Assembly: GCA_964019165.1 (NCBI GenBank)
Contig: OZ025274.1
Coordinates: 5,280,368 to 5,344,367 of the forward strand
Origin: Mastigias papua
Lineage: Eukaryota; Cnidaria; Scyphozoa; Rhizostomeae; Mastigiidae
Length of the DNA stretch: 64,000 nt
Direction of reading: 5' to 3'
The notes beneath the pieces are model-generated. The model made no database searches. It was given only the letters and a program-made list of their open reading frames with translations, and was not told the origin of the DNA. This document shows positions 33,901-45,025 of the stretch, in pieces; position 1 is the stretch's first letter, and the number at the start of each line of letters is the position of its first letter. The position numbers were made by a program, and so were the translations under genes.

Positions 33901-35704
33901 AGACTGATCTACCAGGAGGTCATGTTAGGGGATTTCCTATTTCTGCATTGGGTCCATTTATTGGCCCAAGAGGTAGGTTTTCATTTTTTGCTTGAAGAAG
34001 TGAGTAGATTCCACATTTCTAATGTCGTTTGGGATTTTATTCCGGATCTTAGCATCGACGTACGAAAAACTTTTCTTTGAGAGTTCTAACCGTGGTTTTG
34101 GTATCTGGAGATCATGTTTTTTACGAGTTTCACATTTAGTTCGGCACATGAAAAGTTCGACGTCTGAATCATGCCTAACTTTTCTGAACAGCATTAAAAC
34201 CCCCGTTTACATTTTCAAATCACTGAAACCCTTCATATGCTCAAATTCAAAGGTTGAGAGAGCGTTTAGCACCGTGAGCAACATTCTCTCTGACACAGGC
34301 CTCTCTATGTCACACAGTACCCTCAGTGACGACTTGACAGTATATGGAAATCACTCTCTTTTGAGTAAAGACGAGAGGGAAGAAATCACTGAGAGAGCTC
34401 TAGATACGTTCCTCAAGTCGAAAAGGCGAGTGAAAATAAATAATCTTCCAGGCATTCAAACTTCTACAGAAATCGATGCTCCCTTATCAGCCGATTGATC
34501 AGAGTCAGACAGTGGTATTGATGAAATTGAGGAACTTAGCCTTTTTTAATCCGAACTTGAACTTTAGCAGACGAGGCAACGTGGAATTTGGTTACTTCTA
34601 TTTGAAACATTTAACATGGGCTGATAACATTATTTTGATTAAGTACATTTATCGTTTTGAAATAAGAGCCAATTTTTTCTATCAGTGCCAAATCCCTTTA
34701 TCAGTTGAAGTTCAATGCGTGAAGGATATACTTATAGAGCGAAAACGAATGTAGGTCCTTTAAAGCCACGTAATATTTTCCAAACTAGATAATTAAAGGA
34801 AATCTTTACAATAGTTAAAGCTCTAGGCTATGGCTTGCGTGTAGAAAAATGAAAGGGAAACGCTGTTGAGTTCAATTTTTCAAAAAAAAAACTTCGCTAT
34901 GTCGTGTTCTCATATAATTTTCAATCGCTAGCCCCACTCTGTTCACGCAAGTTTTTTGTCGCGCGCCTCAATTTCAGAGCGTGAAAGCCCTGTACTGTAT
35001 TCCTTGACTAACCAGTTTGCATATCAGCGGTAAACAGAATGTTTTCCTTTCTGGGAACCAATGTATCCTGCTCAAAATTTCTGTGAAGTGTTAAAGCGCA
35101 TGAGGCTACTTAATTTCTGTTTGTATGTGCTTATCTATTTTTCTGTTTATCTATAAGTTACCTGTTATGTCACTAGTGTATAATACAATTTAAGGTCAAG
35201 AGAGCCAATAATTTTTTATCCTAAGCTGACATGAAAGGGTCAGGACTGACCCACCGTGGCACTCTCAATGGTTTTCCGCCAGGAGTCTCTGTCCCGTGCA
35301 CTCTGAAGCAGCTCAGCCATTGAAATTCCAAGGATTTCGTGAACATCGTCCTCCAGTTTCCTTCTAGGTCTCCCCCTTCTTCTTTTACCACTCACCATTC
35401 CAGAAAGAATGTCATTACCTAATCCTTTGCTTCTTGCAACATGGCCAAGGAATGAGACTTTTCTTTTATTGATGTTGTTCATGATGTTGTTGATGCTTAT
35501 CTAAATAGGTGAAAATTTTTCTGTAAAACCTTCTGCAAATATTTCTAGCCAAAAATTTGCTAGGAACTAGGCCCCCAGGTTCTGATACTTTTTTCTACCT
35601 CTGTTGTATGTAGCATTCTTATTGTTGTCCTTTTCAGAATGCTCATGAACTTCTATGATGCTAAAAGGGATATGACTGCATGGAATGGCAACTTGTTTGG
35701 ATAA
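30910..35704 (+). CDS. MIF: Macrophage migration inhibitory factor homologue, 3 exons
   Basis: Small tautomerase-fold cytokine/enzyme; in animals it acts as a secreted signal and a keto-enol tautomerase. Exons: 30910-31017, 32319-32491, 35638-35704; 348 nt, 115 aa, the same length as human MIF. Numbering from Pro1 after Met removal: catalytic Pro1, Lys32 and Ile64 are present, as are FGGTTDPC and the C-terminal MTAWNGNLFG. Cys56 is kept, but position 59 is Val, so the CxxC pair of vertebrate MIF is absent. Intron 1 begins GC (CAG|GCAAGT). No signal peptide, as in the family. D-dopachrome tautomerase is the alternative paralogue. Confidence 0.93.
33597..34194 (-). pseudogene. LINE 3' fragment nested in hAT copy 1
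   Basis: Absent from hAT copy 2 at the matching site. The minus strand encodes a typical non-LTR ORF2 C-terminus (KIRNKIPNDIRNVES then FFKQKMKTYLL) followed by an AT-rich tail. A 20-bp motif, AAAGTTCGACGTCTGAATC, occurs near both ends (33717 and 34153). Confidence 0.6.
34195..34498 (+). pseudogene. hAT transposase C-terminal (dimerisation) fragment, copy 1
   Basis: The frame reads SNSKVERAFSTVSNILSDTG, the conserved E-R-x-F-S region of hAT dimerisation domains, followed by a charged tail. The upstream catalytic part is missing, so the element cannot transpose by itself. Confidence 0.65.
35240..35482 (-). pseudogene. LINE reverse transcriptase C-terminal fragment
   Basis: 80-codon open frame with FLGHVARSKGLGNDI, GKRRRGRPRRKLEDDV and ARDRDSWRKTIESA, a signature tail of non-LTR ORF2 proteins. 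It lies in MIF intron 2, 155 bp before exon 3. Confidence 0.75.
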
Positions 35705-35895
35705 TTCTCAAATGGACATTTAATGCCATAACAATGCACTTAAAGAGAACACATGCTGAGTTGCTTAGCTGATAGCAGTATGGTTAGACACTCATACAAT
35801 TAGATTATTATATTCTTTTATGATCTCAAAGTGTGTAGGTACCTAATTGCTGTTGCTTGAGGGGAAGTTGTTTACTGAACAATACAAAGAAGTCA

Positions 35896-35901
35896 AATAA
35901 A
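35896..35901 (+). promoter_or_regulatory. Possible poly(A) signal of MIF
   Basis: AATAAA 192 nt after the MIF stop codon. Confidence 0.45.
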
Positions 35902-36245
35902 TTGTCCTATATTTCATAACCACCAGATGACTCCAAATGATTGCTGGTATAAACAGTTCTGCTGCATTTTTGTTTATAGCACATAACGATTCTCCCTCTT
36001 AGCAAACCACCATTGTAATATAGCCTCCTACTGGAACTCACATTGATGTAATTTCAGTCAAACTTTAGATTATAAAAACATTATGATAATGTAAAGTTCT
36101 TTATCATTCTCCTGACCAAAGTTCAAATTGTCAAAGCACACCAAGAAACATAAATACAAGATATACCGAACTTTTCTCTCAAGAAACACATACAAAACAT
36201 GACAACTAATTTTTTTGCAACTAGTTTCCTCTGTTCAGAATGGAC

Positions 36246-36391
<146 letters not shown>

Positions 36392-37063
36392 CAAATTAAG
36401 GAAAATTAAAATTAAAACATACTTGTATATGTGACCATTGGTTTCATGCCAACCCAACCATCAAGCATATGGGCAAAGTGAACAACGCATAATATACACA
36501 CAATGAATCAGTATCAATAGAAGCCAGGTCGTAAAATAGAATGTAGATTGTTAAATGGAGTCACATCTGCTTTAATGTTCTTAAAAGGAATGTTTTTTTG
36601 ATTGTGGCATTTGTTGATTTGTTCTGGTCTTTTATTAAGTAATTTTTCATCATATATTGAGTTGATAATGAACAGCTTTTCATATAAACGTAAGTTATAT
36701 TTTCCATTATGTCATATACCATTAGTTCTCTTTCATATCTTTCATTTTATTTTGATGCCTTTATTATTCTCTTTCAGTTGCCAAACCTGTTTTGTTAATT
36801 CCGTTTGATTCTGGTACTTGATATTATTAAAAGCTTTCATGTGGTTTCTATATCTATAGATTCTTTGCTATTCCTCAATATTTGTTAGTATTTGTGTGTA
36901 ATTGCAGACTTCAGGTAGTTCATGAAATTCTCTTTATTGGAAGGGAAACTCTTGTTAGGAATAAGGAAGCTGAATTGCACTATATTAATCCTATGATACC
37001 TAACTTACCATCAAGTCTTATTGATAGGCATCTTATTGCAAAATTTCCCTCATTTTGTTGTCT

Positions 37064-37357
37064 TCACCAGAAACTAACAGCCTTTAAAAACTCACTGTCA
37101 ATATACCCAGCCTCATTAAGATTAGTGCTCCAAAAATATTCAGGCAAGACTGTTGAGTCTTTCAGAAATTCCTCATCCTTTGGCATGACTATGAACTTGA
37201 GTTTGGATATGTCAAGGCCTCCTATGTTACACTTGTTTGTTTGGTGTATTGCATTGAATGAAGGAAGACCAATGTATGCAGAATTCTTATCATCACCTGT
37301 AGTTCCCAAGGCCTTTTGACAATGCTGGCTTGTGTTATCTCTGTTGCTAGAGCACAA
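37064..37357 (-). other. Unassigned open frame, possible exon
   Basis: 97 codons on the minus strand, with a longer open frame antisense on +. The minus frame (LDISKLKFIVMPKDEEFLKD) looks more protein-like. It has a possible acceptor (CTCTAG near 37352) and donor (TTTCTG|GTGAAG near 37066). The neighbouring gene already ends at 38510, so it would be a separate gene or a decayed element. I recognise no family. Confidence 0.25.
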
Positions 37358-38509
37358 AATATTTAATGTTATGGATAAAATTTCTACTCCCTTGGCCCAC
37401 TAGTGCTTGCAAAGTTGGAATTACAACCCATGAATGTCAATTTTTTGTATCATGCAATCAGTGTTCAAGGTAATATCACCAGAAATATTGGTTCAATATT
37501 TTGGCTCAGAATCTAGTCAGAAAGACAAAATATTGGTTAGGATGAGGAAAAACTTGTGAGCCACATCCAATCTTGCAGAAGAATAGTAGTTTGATAGGAT
37601 CCTCTTTATGAGCCAACACTACTTGAATGCTTTTTATAAATAAAGGGTGACTGAGAATAAACTAGACTTAACATTTGGAGAGACTTCCCTATTATACTCT
37701 ACCATTTAGTTACCTTATACAGTTAGCAGTTCATAGATTGATCAATTTTTACTCTTAATGCAGAACATAATAATAAATCAGCCGTGATGTTTGTATTTTG
37801 CTTACCTATTTTTTGTGATGTTATTCAAAGCAGACATTTTGTGTGATTTCTCATCTGGAAGGAGATGAATACTAGTTAACAATCGTTTGGTAATTAATGA
37901 AGAAAAACAATCAACATAAGGGCAGTGAAATGAAGAATGTTTGCAGTATTGCTGATGACTATTAGCTATTGTTGAACTTCAACTAGGACAGAGATTCACA
38001 GCTCTGCAAAATTAAATAGCTACTTTGACCTTTGAGAAAGGTTGCACAATGTCAAATAAAACTAGAAAGGCAGTCAATTTAACTTTCATGCACCTGTTAA
38101 AATCAAACATGAGAACATTAAACAAATTGCCTTTTAGTGGAGAAACAAGTTTTAACACAAATAAAGATTATGGTCATGACTATTATTAGAAACGATTTTA
38201 TTGCTTATAGAAATATTTTCAGTTTTTGACAAAGGACGATCTGAATTTAGAAAATTTTGACAATTACTTTTATTTTCATTAAACATTTGTAAGGAGGCTT
38301 ATCAACTAAGTTTATAATTTCCTGGTTAGTAGGCCTACATCAGCTTTTGGCTGCCAAAATTTGACATGGTTAAAATAAAATATGTCTTTGTGTATGAATT
38401 GATTCCTATTTTAATGTGTGACAGGCAGTACCATAGATAAAGTCCCAGCAGATAAGAATTGAACAGAAGAAAACCAAACACATTCTAGCTGATGAATAGT
38501 TAGGGGTAG

Positions 38510-41119
38510 TCAGATGTGAGGAAACCTAGCATATCCCTTTGTAATAGCTTTTGCCATACCAGATCGTTTCCTCTTTGTAATGATCTTTTTCTTTCCATTT
38601 TTTTCGACCAGCTTTGCTTGTTGCTAAAAGAGACAAGAACTGAAGGCCTAGTAATTTAGTTGTTTGCAAAAGAATTAGAGAGAACCAAGCTGGTGAAATG
38701 AAATGTTAAAATGAAAGTGCTAGTTATACTTATAGACATCTTGAAAGCTTTGCTAGTTCAGCATTATGAAAGTTAGCTGTTATAAGTCGAGGGCCATTAA
38801 CTACCTAATTTTTTAAAATTTGGGGGTTCTATATTGTAAAGATAAAAGAAATATAATTTATGTATGATTTTAGATTTAGGACCTTGCTATTCATTCTTGA
38901 ATTGTACAATCAGTTTCTAATTTTTTGTTTGGCACTTTGTTGCTCTTTGGATTCCCTGTTTGTGCACATGGTTAATTGCTTTATATATTTTGCTCGTATA
39001 TGAGGGTTTAGGCACAGCAAGATTTGATATAAACGTAAAAAAGACATCACATAAGATATATACATACATTATGCTTCGCTTTGGCCACTGCTGAAGAAGT
39101 GTTACTAACAGGTATCGTTGCTGATGTGTCTTGGAGGGGCACTGAATAGTCTTTTCCGGCGTTACAGACTCCGCCGTTCGTTTTCTGAGAGTTTTGCATA
39201 TCAAGATTGGGAATTACAGTGCACATTGCATTTTCATTCGACGATGACTTTTTCATCGTGTTTGTAAGGGTGCCAACATCATTTGCACAATATAGGGAGC
39301 TGACTGTTAAAACGGTTTTCTCCGTCAGCATTGTCGACTTAGAATTCGACTTCTCAGGGACTTGTGAACTTTCATCAAGAACTCTACTTTCTGTGACAGC
39401 AAACGACTTCGAAGCTTCATCTGCTTTGTTCCTTCCAGTCGAAGATATACTGCTAGAACGTGGGAACATATAGGTGATTGCGTTTTATTGATTTCCTCAT
39501 GATATTAATACAATCTAAGTATACAATCATACACCTCACTATATTAAGGCAGTGCATAATTGGCAAGTCTGCAGCTTAAGTATTTACTATAACAAAAAAA
39601 AGTGAAAAAAACAACTTCAAATTCTCAAATTGAAGTAATAGCAGAAATAACTGTAATACTAAGGTAGTAAAGTCATAGTCAATAGTCCAGTAAACTAGGG
39701 TTAGTCCAAGGTTTATTTCGTCTACAAAAGATATAATAAGTACATCGTACTGAAATATTAATTGTTTTCAACAGGATTTTATGTTTAGTAGTATCATCGA
39801 AGTTTAAGTCTCTGAGCATAGATGGAAAGGACTCAGAAGACGTTCCAAGTATTCCGAGAGCACTCATGGAGAGATTTATAAGTTTGACAGTAGAATAAGA
39901 ATTTTGGAGGTCAGCAATAAGAGGGAGATATTTAGTAGCCTTACGGTTACTATTTATCTGTGTATTTGATTAACAAACAATAATAATAATAAGAATAATA
40001 ATAATAATTCTGTAATAGGCTTAAAGCCTTTAAACAGGTCCATTATAGTCTACAGAGTCCAAGGGAGCCAACCTCCTCAGCTACAATTGCTAGTAGCGAG
40101 TAATCAGTATTGGCATAATACTATCTAACAAGTTGAAAACGTAACCTTCACAATGAATTGATATGCTAGTTTGCGTTCTGGTAGGGATTGTATTCAACGT
40201 TGGATCACGTACATACCTACTGTACTTGCAGATCAAAATTTTGCTATTGACAGTGTAAGGGATGGTAAAAATATCTTTTTGTCGAAATGATAAATGGAAC
40301 AACGAAGCTAGTGCTTCTGTAGTAATAACTAAAATGTTGCAGATGTACTAACTCACAATACATTTTGACTTCACATTGTAGGCTTAAATGGGCTAGACAC
40401 CCTTTCTGAATTTTAGCATTCTAATACTACTAATAGTATTAGTATTAGTAATTTTAGTATTTTAGTACAACTACCGTATTTTTTTATAGGGTAATGAGTT
40501 TTTGCAAACCAACGTAGCAGGAAATAATACCTGTCCACCTGGCTTTCAGTTTGTAAGTTCTTCGTAGAAAGTTTCCCTGCAATTACCTTCTGACGTTGAA
40601 ATGCAGAGAGTAACCGCTTTTGGTGTATCATAAGTCTTCTTGCTCGCTCTTTAATCTCGCCTCCGGGGAGATTGTTCTCTAGCTGCGAAAATGACTGGGA
40701 CATAGAAATTTTCCACGATGACAAGGTCCTCTTTTCCGTTGCAAGTTCTTTATTGACATTTTGTAGGATATCTCTAATTCTCGTAAGTGTGATTTTACAT
40801 GGTCCTGAAACTAGAGAGACTATTTCAGGGTTTATATGCGACTCTGTGAAGAGTCTACCATAAAAGTTTTGTTGATGCCCTAAAATTATTGTAGTTAATC
40901 TTATTGGAAACATTGCGAAACAATAACAAATAAGAGTCATTGAATGTAGCTTACCCTACAACACATAGAAAACTTACCTTTGCTATCAATATCAGAAAGG
41001 ATTTCCCCTTGAAGAGATTCAACTTCATCAAGCAGCGAAGCTAAAGCTTGAGGTGGTGGCTTCACCTGTACTTGTACAGGTTCGAGAAGTGATTGTGATA
41101 AAGAATCTTCACAGCTCAT
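38510..41119 (-). CDS. Uncharacterised lysine-rich protein, 4 exons
   Basis: Exons: 40978-41119, 40531-40879, 39068-39452, 38510-38623; 990 nt, 329 aa, with GT-AG junctions and unbroken phase, so I consider it a real gene. Order: acidic N-terminus (about 1-48, MSCEDSLSQSLLEPV); a helical, probably coiled-coil block (about 49-163, including KERARRLMIHQKRLLSAFQR); a Ser/Thr-rich low-complexity region (about 164-291); and a strongly basic tail (KKKIITKRKRS) that looks like a nuclear localisation signal. I do not recognise the family and propose no function. The start codon is the first ATG of the frame. Confidence 0.75.
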
Positions 41120-42334
41120 TGTGGAGTTTTGCTATCTATTTCTATCCTTTGTGACTCGGTGCTTCCTCGTCTAAATGCGTCCTGACCTCTCGGTTCATTT
41201 TCTTCGACTTATGAATCGTGACGCAAACTCACCGACTTTAAATTTTGGCGGGAATTGAAAATACTTGAATACATCACGTGACACAAGACTTTATAGGAGC
41301 CATTGACTAGTAAAAGAAGACTAGTCATTAGAATCAGGTCTAGAGTTTTATGAGTCCACAGGATGTACAGAATTCGGGATCTTTCAAACGTCAGAGGGAT
41401 TCTTTTATAGCGAGAGTAATAATCGACAGGCCCGTCGGAACCGGGGGGGCTGGGGGGGGCTTCAGCTCCCCCAATATTTTGCAACTATTTGCTCTTTAAA
41501 TTTTCGAGAAAACATTGCAAGGCCATACTATAAATTCGCAAAAATATTAACCAGTTCAGTTACCAGCTATCCCTTTCAATCATTTATTGCGTGTTCAAAG
41601 AACCAATGTATACTTGATCAGGAACGTTAAACAGCATGAGCGAAGAAAGTGAAGTCTTGAAAACTGAATGTTATGCGAAGATGCTGGGGGGGGGGGGCGT
41701 CAGGGTCTGACTTTTATGCTCCATCAACCTTAAAACACTTCATCATCGATAGTATTGTTTGGTAATTTGATTATTTGGTAAGCAGATTTTTGGACAATTT
41801 TCGAACAGAGATTTGTGTATTAAGTTATGCATTAATGTAGCACACAAAAGCACACAAGCATAGGTGATTGAAAAAGAGTGTTAAGAGGATCGTTAAATTT
41901 TGTTTTGGCAGTGTTTATGATTTCTTAAGTTGATTGCAGGCGTGCATTGCACGGAGACAGTAGGAAAGTTTTGCTGTCAATGACTGCAAAGTATTCCGTT
42001 AGCTTTTTCAGCCACAGGTAATGTTAGTAGATGACTGCAAATACATAGATTCCAGCTAATTTACAACTTCTATTTCAAAAATTTTCTTAATTCTGTTAAT
42101 AGTAATTCACCCATTAAAAATGACAATTTCTATAGCCAGGTTGCTTTCCAGCAATCTAAAGGGCGTTGTCGAACAAAAATTCTCCCGGAGCCCAGTGCAG
42201 TCTGCTTTATCTACAGCCCCCCCAATATCAATTTCGTTCCGACGGCCCTGATCGATCTCTAAACTTTTGAGCTCAAGGAGATGTTCATCATTGCCCGTCT
42301 CGTTTTCAAGTGGAGATACACGATATACATTTGA
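41120..42334. promoter_or_regulatory. Divergent 5' interval between the uncharacterised gene and VKORC1
   Basis: 1.2 kb between start codons on opposite strands. An 824-bp inverted-repeat element occupies most of it (41427-42250), leaving 84 bp before the VKORC1 ATG. Confidence 0.5.
41427..42250. mobile_element. Non-autonomous DNA transposon with 15-bp inverted ends
   Basis: Starts CAGGCCCGTCGGAAC and ends with the reverse complement of CAGGGCCGTCGGAAC (one mismatch). ATCGA lies immediately outside both ends, a 5-bp target-site duplication. No protein is encoded. Both ends carry G- or C-runs (GGGGGGGCTGG; CAGCCCCCCC). A hAT-like affiliation is suggested by the CAGG ends. Confidence 0.75.
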
Positions 42335-43992
42335 ATGGTAAAAATGGCAGAATTCAATGGGTTGCTGAGATTTATGACTTGTATATTTGGTATTGGAGTG
42401 TCAGTTTATGCGCTCTATGTAGAAGTGACAAAACTGCACGACAAAGAGTTTAAAGCTATGTGCGACATCAGTGAAACGATGAGCTGCTCAAAAGTTTTCA
42501 CGTCGAAGTATGTCAAAAAATCTTGCAATCGTCAAGCCTTAAGGAACTTATTTCTCCTAAGATGTACATGAGCATTTATCAGTTATTGGGCAGACTAAAT
42601 ATGTTGTTATTCTTATTCTTCTAAATATGTCAGACTAAATATGTTCTTATATGTTTAATATTTTTATTTTAGCATACTCTTCCATAATTTGTTACATTAC
42701 ATTATTTCATATTATATCAAATTATTATATTATGTGTTATGCTATAACATGTGTTATGCTATATTACACCATCATTTCTGAAGCATCTAGCTAATATTAA
42801 ATGGTCAATCCAACATCATCATTTCATTTTGCCCATGGTATCTTTGGATTTTGCTACAGGCTTTTGAGCCTATACAAAAATTATTGTATATAAGTCTGAT
42901 TAAGTATCATACTATCTCTTGCAAGAATGTTGCATAAAAATAAGGTGGTATCAACTCCATACTATATCTATAATTGTATTTTTGCAGAAATAGCTGTGAG
43001 AAAAGTTTCAGATTATATTGCTGTGCCAGACTACATCTGTACTCTGGAGTATTTTTCTTGCACTGGGAATGTACAATTTTTCATACTAGGGAAACATCAT
43101 TTTGTCTAAATTATGGAAAGAAATTATAAAATTTTGCTTTGAATATCTATCATTTTGAATAAAAATATGCAGAAAGTTACCCAGGAACTAAATTTGTGTG
43201 GATGGACTTTTACTGGGGTACTTTTGTGCTAGGAACATTTTCCTCACAAACTCTATATTCTGGGTGCCATATATACACTTGAGGAATCTCACATGAAAAT
43301 ATGATATATGTGATGATGTTCCATATTGTATATTATGCAAATTACCACAGTATTTGGGCATAAATTGAGAAAGTCAGGAAAGTGTGCCACAAATTATTCC
43401 AGAACAATCTGAAAACTCCCATAAATACTAGAAATAAGACAGAGTTCAGGGATTCAATAAGAAATTCTGCATATAAGCCCTGTATGGTAGACTTATACTT
43501 TCCAAACTTTTATACGTATTGAATATGTCTTGTGTTATGATGGACATTTCTCATTATAGATATGGAACAGGATTTGGGATCATAGGTCCAATTCTTGGAG
43601 AAAATTCACCCCTTAATGTACCAAACAGTATTTATGGAATTCTGTTTTATTTGCTGACAGTTGTGCTAGGTAAGAAGTACCCTTTCAACTATATATAATG
43701 TTATTAATCCATTGCTGGACATGGTTTGAAGCTAAAATTGTGTTGCTTCATCTTACAGCACTGTCATTTCTTGCATTTTGTAGGCATTTTCAGAAGGAAT
43801 TCAACAGCAGCATTGATATTGTTGCTATCATCTTGGCTTGCTTTCATTGGGTGTGTCTATCTGGCATATATCCTGTACTTTGTATTAGAGGACATCTGTG
43901 TTGTTTGTGTAACAACTTATATCCTTAACATCTTTTTGCTCTTATTGAATCATAGAAACTACTTTTCTGTAGAAAAAAAGAAGAGAGATTAA
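42335..43992 (+). CDS. VKORC1: Vitamin K epoxide reductase (VKORC1 type), 3 exons
   Basis: ER membrane enzyme that reduces vitamin K epoxide and quinone for gamma-carboxylation. Exons: 42335-42507, 43560-43669, 43784-43992; 492 nt, 163 aa, equal to human VKORC1. Both redox cysteine pairs fall at human positions: Cys43/Cys51 in the lumenal loop (MCDISETMSC) and Cys132-x-x-Cys135 (DICVVC). Hydrophobic segments match four transmembrane helices, and the tail is lysine-rich (VEKKKRD), as for ER retention. The TYA motif at 138-140 is TYI here. A second ATG at codon 4 has better context. VKORC1L1 is the alternative paralogue. Confidence 0.95.
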
Positions 43993-44067
43993 AAGTAAAA
44001 ACTCAATTACTTAGAATCACTGATTTTGTTTGTAAGGTAATGCATACTTGCACTTCTAAGAAAAATC

Positions 44068-44073
44068 AATAAA
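44068..44073 (+). promoter_or_regulatory. Possible poly(A) signal of VKORC1
   Basis: AATAAA 75 nt after the VKORC1 stop codon. Confidence 0.5.
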
Positions 44074-44869
44074 TATAAGGTTGTCGGATTCCAATCTTCT
44101 CCTAGTTTCCCATATGTGCTCTGTTTACTATTATTTTGGATCCAGTCTTTCAGAGTCCAATTTTGACTCTTGCTAAATCAGTAATTTCATGGACTGCAGA
44201 GTTATGGGGCTTGCTGGGCTATAGCCCCACCAATACTTTGTCTGGAGTTTTAGTGCAGCTAGTAGATCTAGCAGAAAAGCAACCAGGACAAAAGTAGACT
44301 GAAAAAGTAAGTAAGTGAATGAGTAATTTTAGTTCTTACAGCAATAACTTGAATGATGGAAAATGCCAAATAATGGCCAAAATATGAATTTATTATCCAC
44401 ATGCCTCAGACCGTCATTTTCTGCTGAAGATAAAGGTTCCTTAAAGTTGGCTTGAGCTTCACGACGTTTGTTAGCCCTATCAATCACAAATATGCACTAC
44501 AGTCCCTGACTTTTCCATCTTCTTCATAACTGAATCAAACTGACCAAGATATGAGTTCAATAGTATTAACTTTAATGATTGATTTGCATGCTGTTTTCAA
44601 AAATGTCAATGTCAATAAAAATCAGGAAGTAACTGTTAATTACAGTTACTCTGCAATATTGACCTATTTTATGCAATTACCCTAGTCAATACAACACAGG
44701 GGATCTTTTAACATATATACTAGTGGGTAAATGTCCCACCAGGCTTGAAAATTTCCCACTAGCTGGCTCATGATTGACCACTAGCAAGTACACTTTTACT
44801 TAGCATGCTTTAGAAATAAGTTTTGAGTTGCCTCCATATATTGCTTGTATGTCACATTATTTTTCACTA

Positions 44870-44875
44870 TTTATT
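44870..44875 (-). promoter_or_regulatory. Possible poly(A) signal of METTL23
   Basis: AATAAA on the minus strand, about 150 nt past the METTL23 stop codon. Confidence 0.45.
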
Positions 44876-45025
44876 ATATGTATCTCCTTATTGTCAATAA
44901 ATAGCTGTCTGGTTTTCTGGCACTCTGTGAAAGCAAGGTATTGAAATCCAATTTGCTGCATTTCTTGTTGCCTAGCTTGGAAGAGTCATTAGGAAATTTC
45001 AGTAAAATTCTGATAACCTTCTTGT

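Larger units (their letters stand above)
33296..34992 (+). mobile_element. hAT-type DNA transposon remnant in MIF intron 2 (copy 1)
   Basis: Starts CAGGGATTTCAGTGG and ends in the inverted form GAAAGCCCTG, the usual hAT terminal motif. It is highly similar to 51923-53038. TACTG directly flanks both ends, consistent with a 5-bp target-site duplication. The interior keeps a transposase C-terminus and is interrupted by a LINE fragment (about 33597-34174). Confidence 0.8.
43993..45025. other. Convergent intergenic region, VKORC1 / METTL23
   Basis: Between two 3' ends. Apart from likely poly(A) signals on each strand I see no gene or clear repeat; a short CCCACTAG-type inverted motif lies near 44725-44790. 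Confidence 0.5.

Noticed and set aside
44395..44480. Possible METTL23 C-terminal exon
   Set aside because: The exon at 45026-45182 already encodes the conserved end (HIPLSVFGGDKENI to the stop codon).
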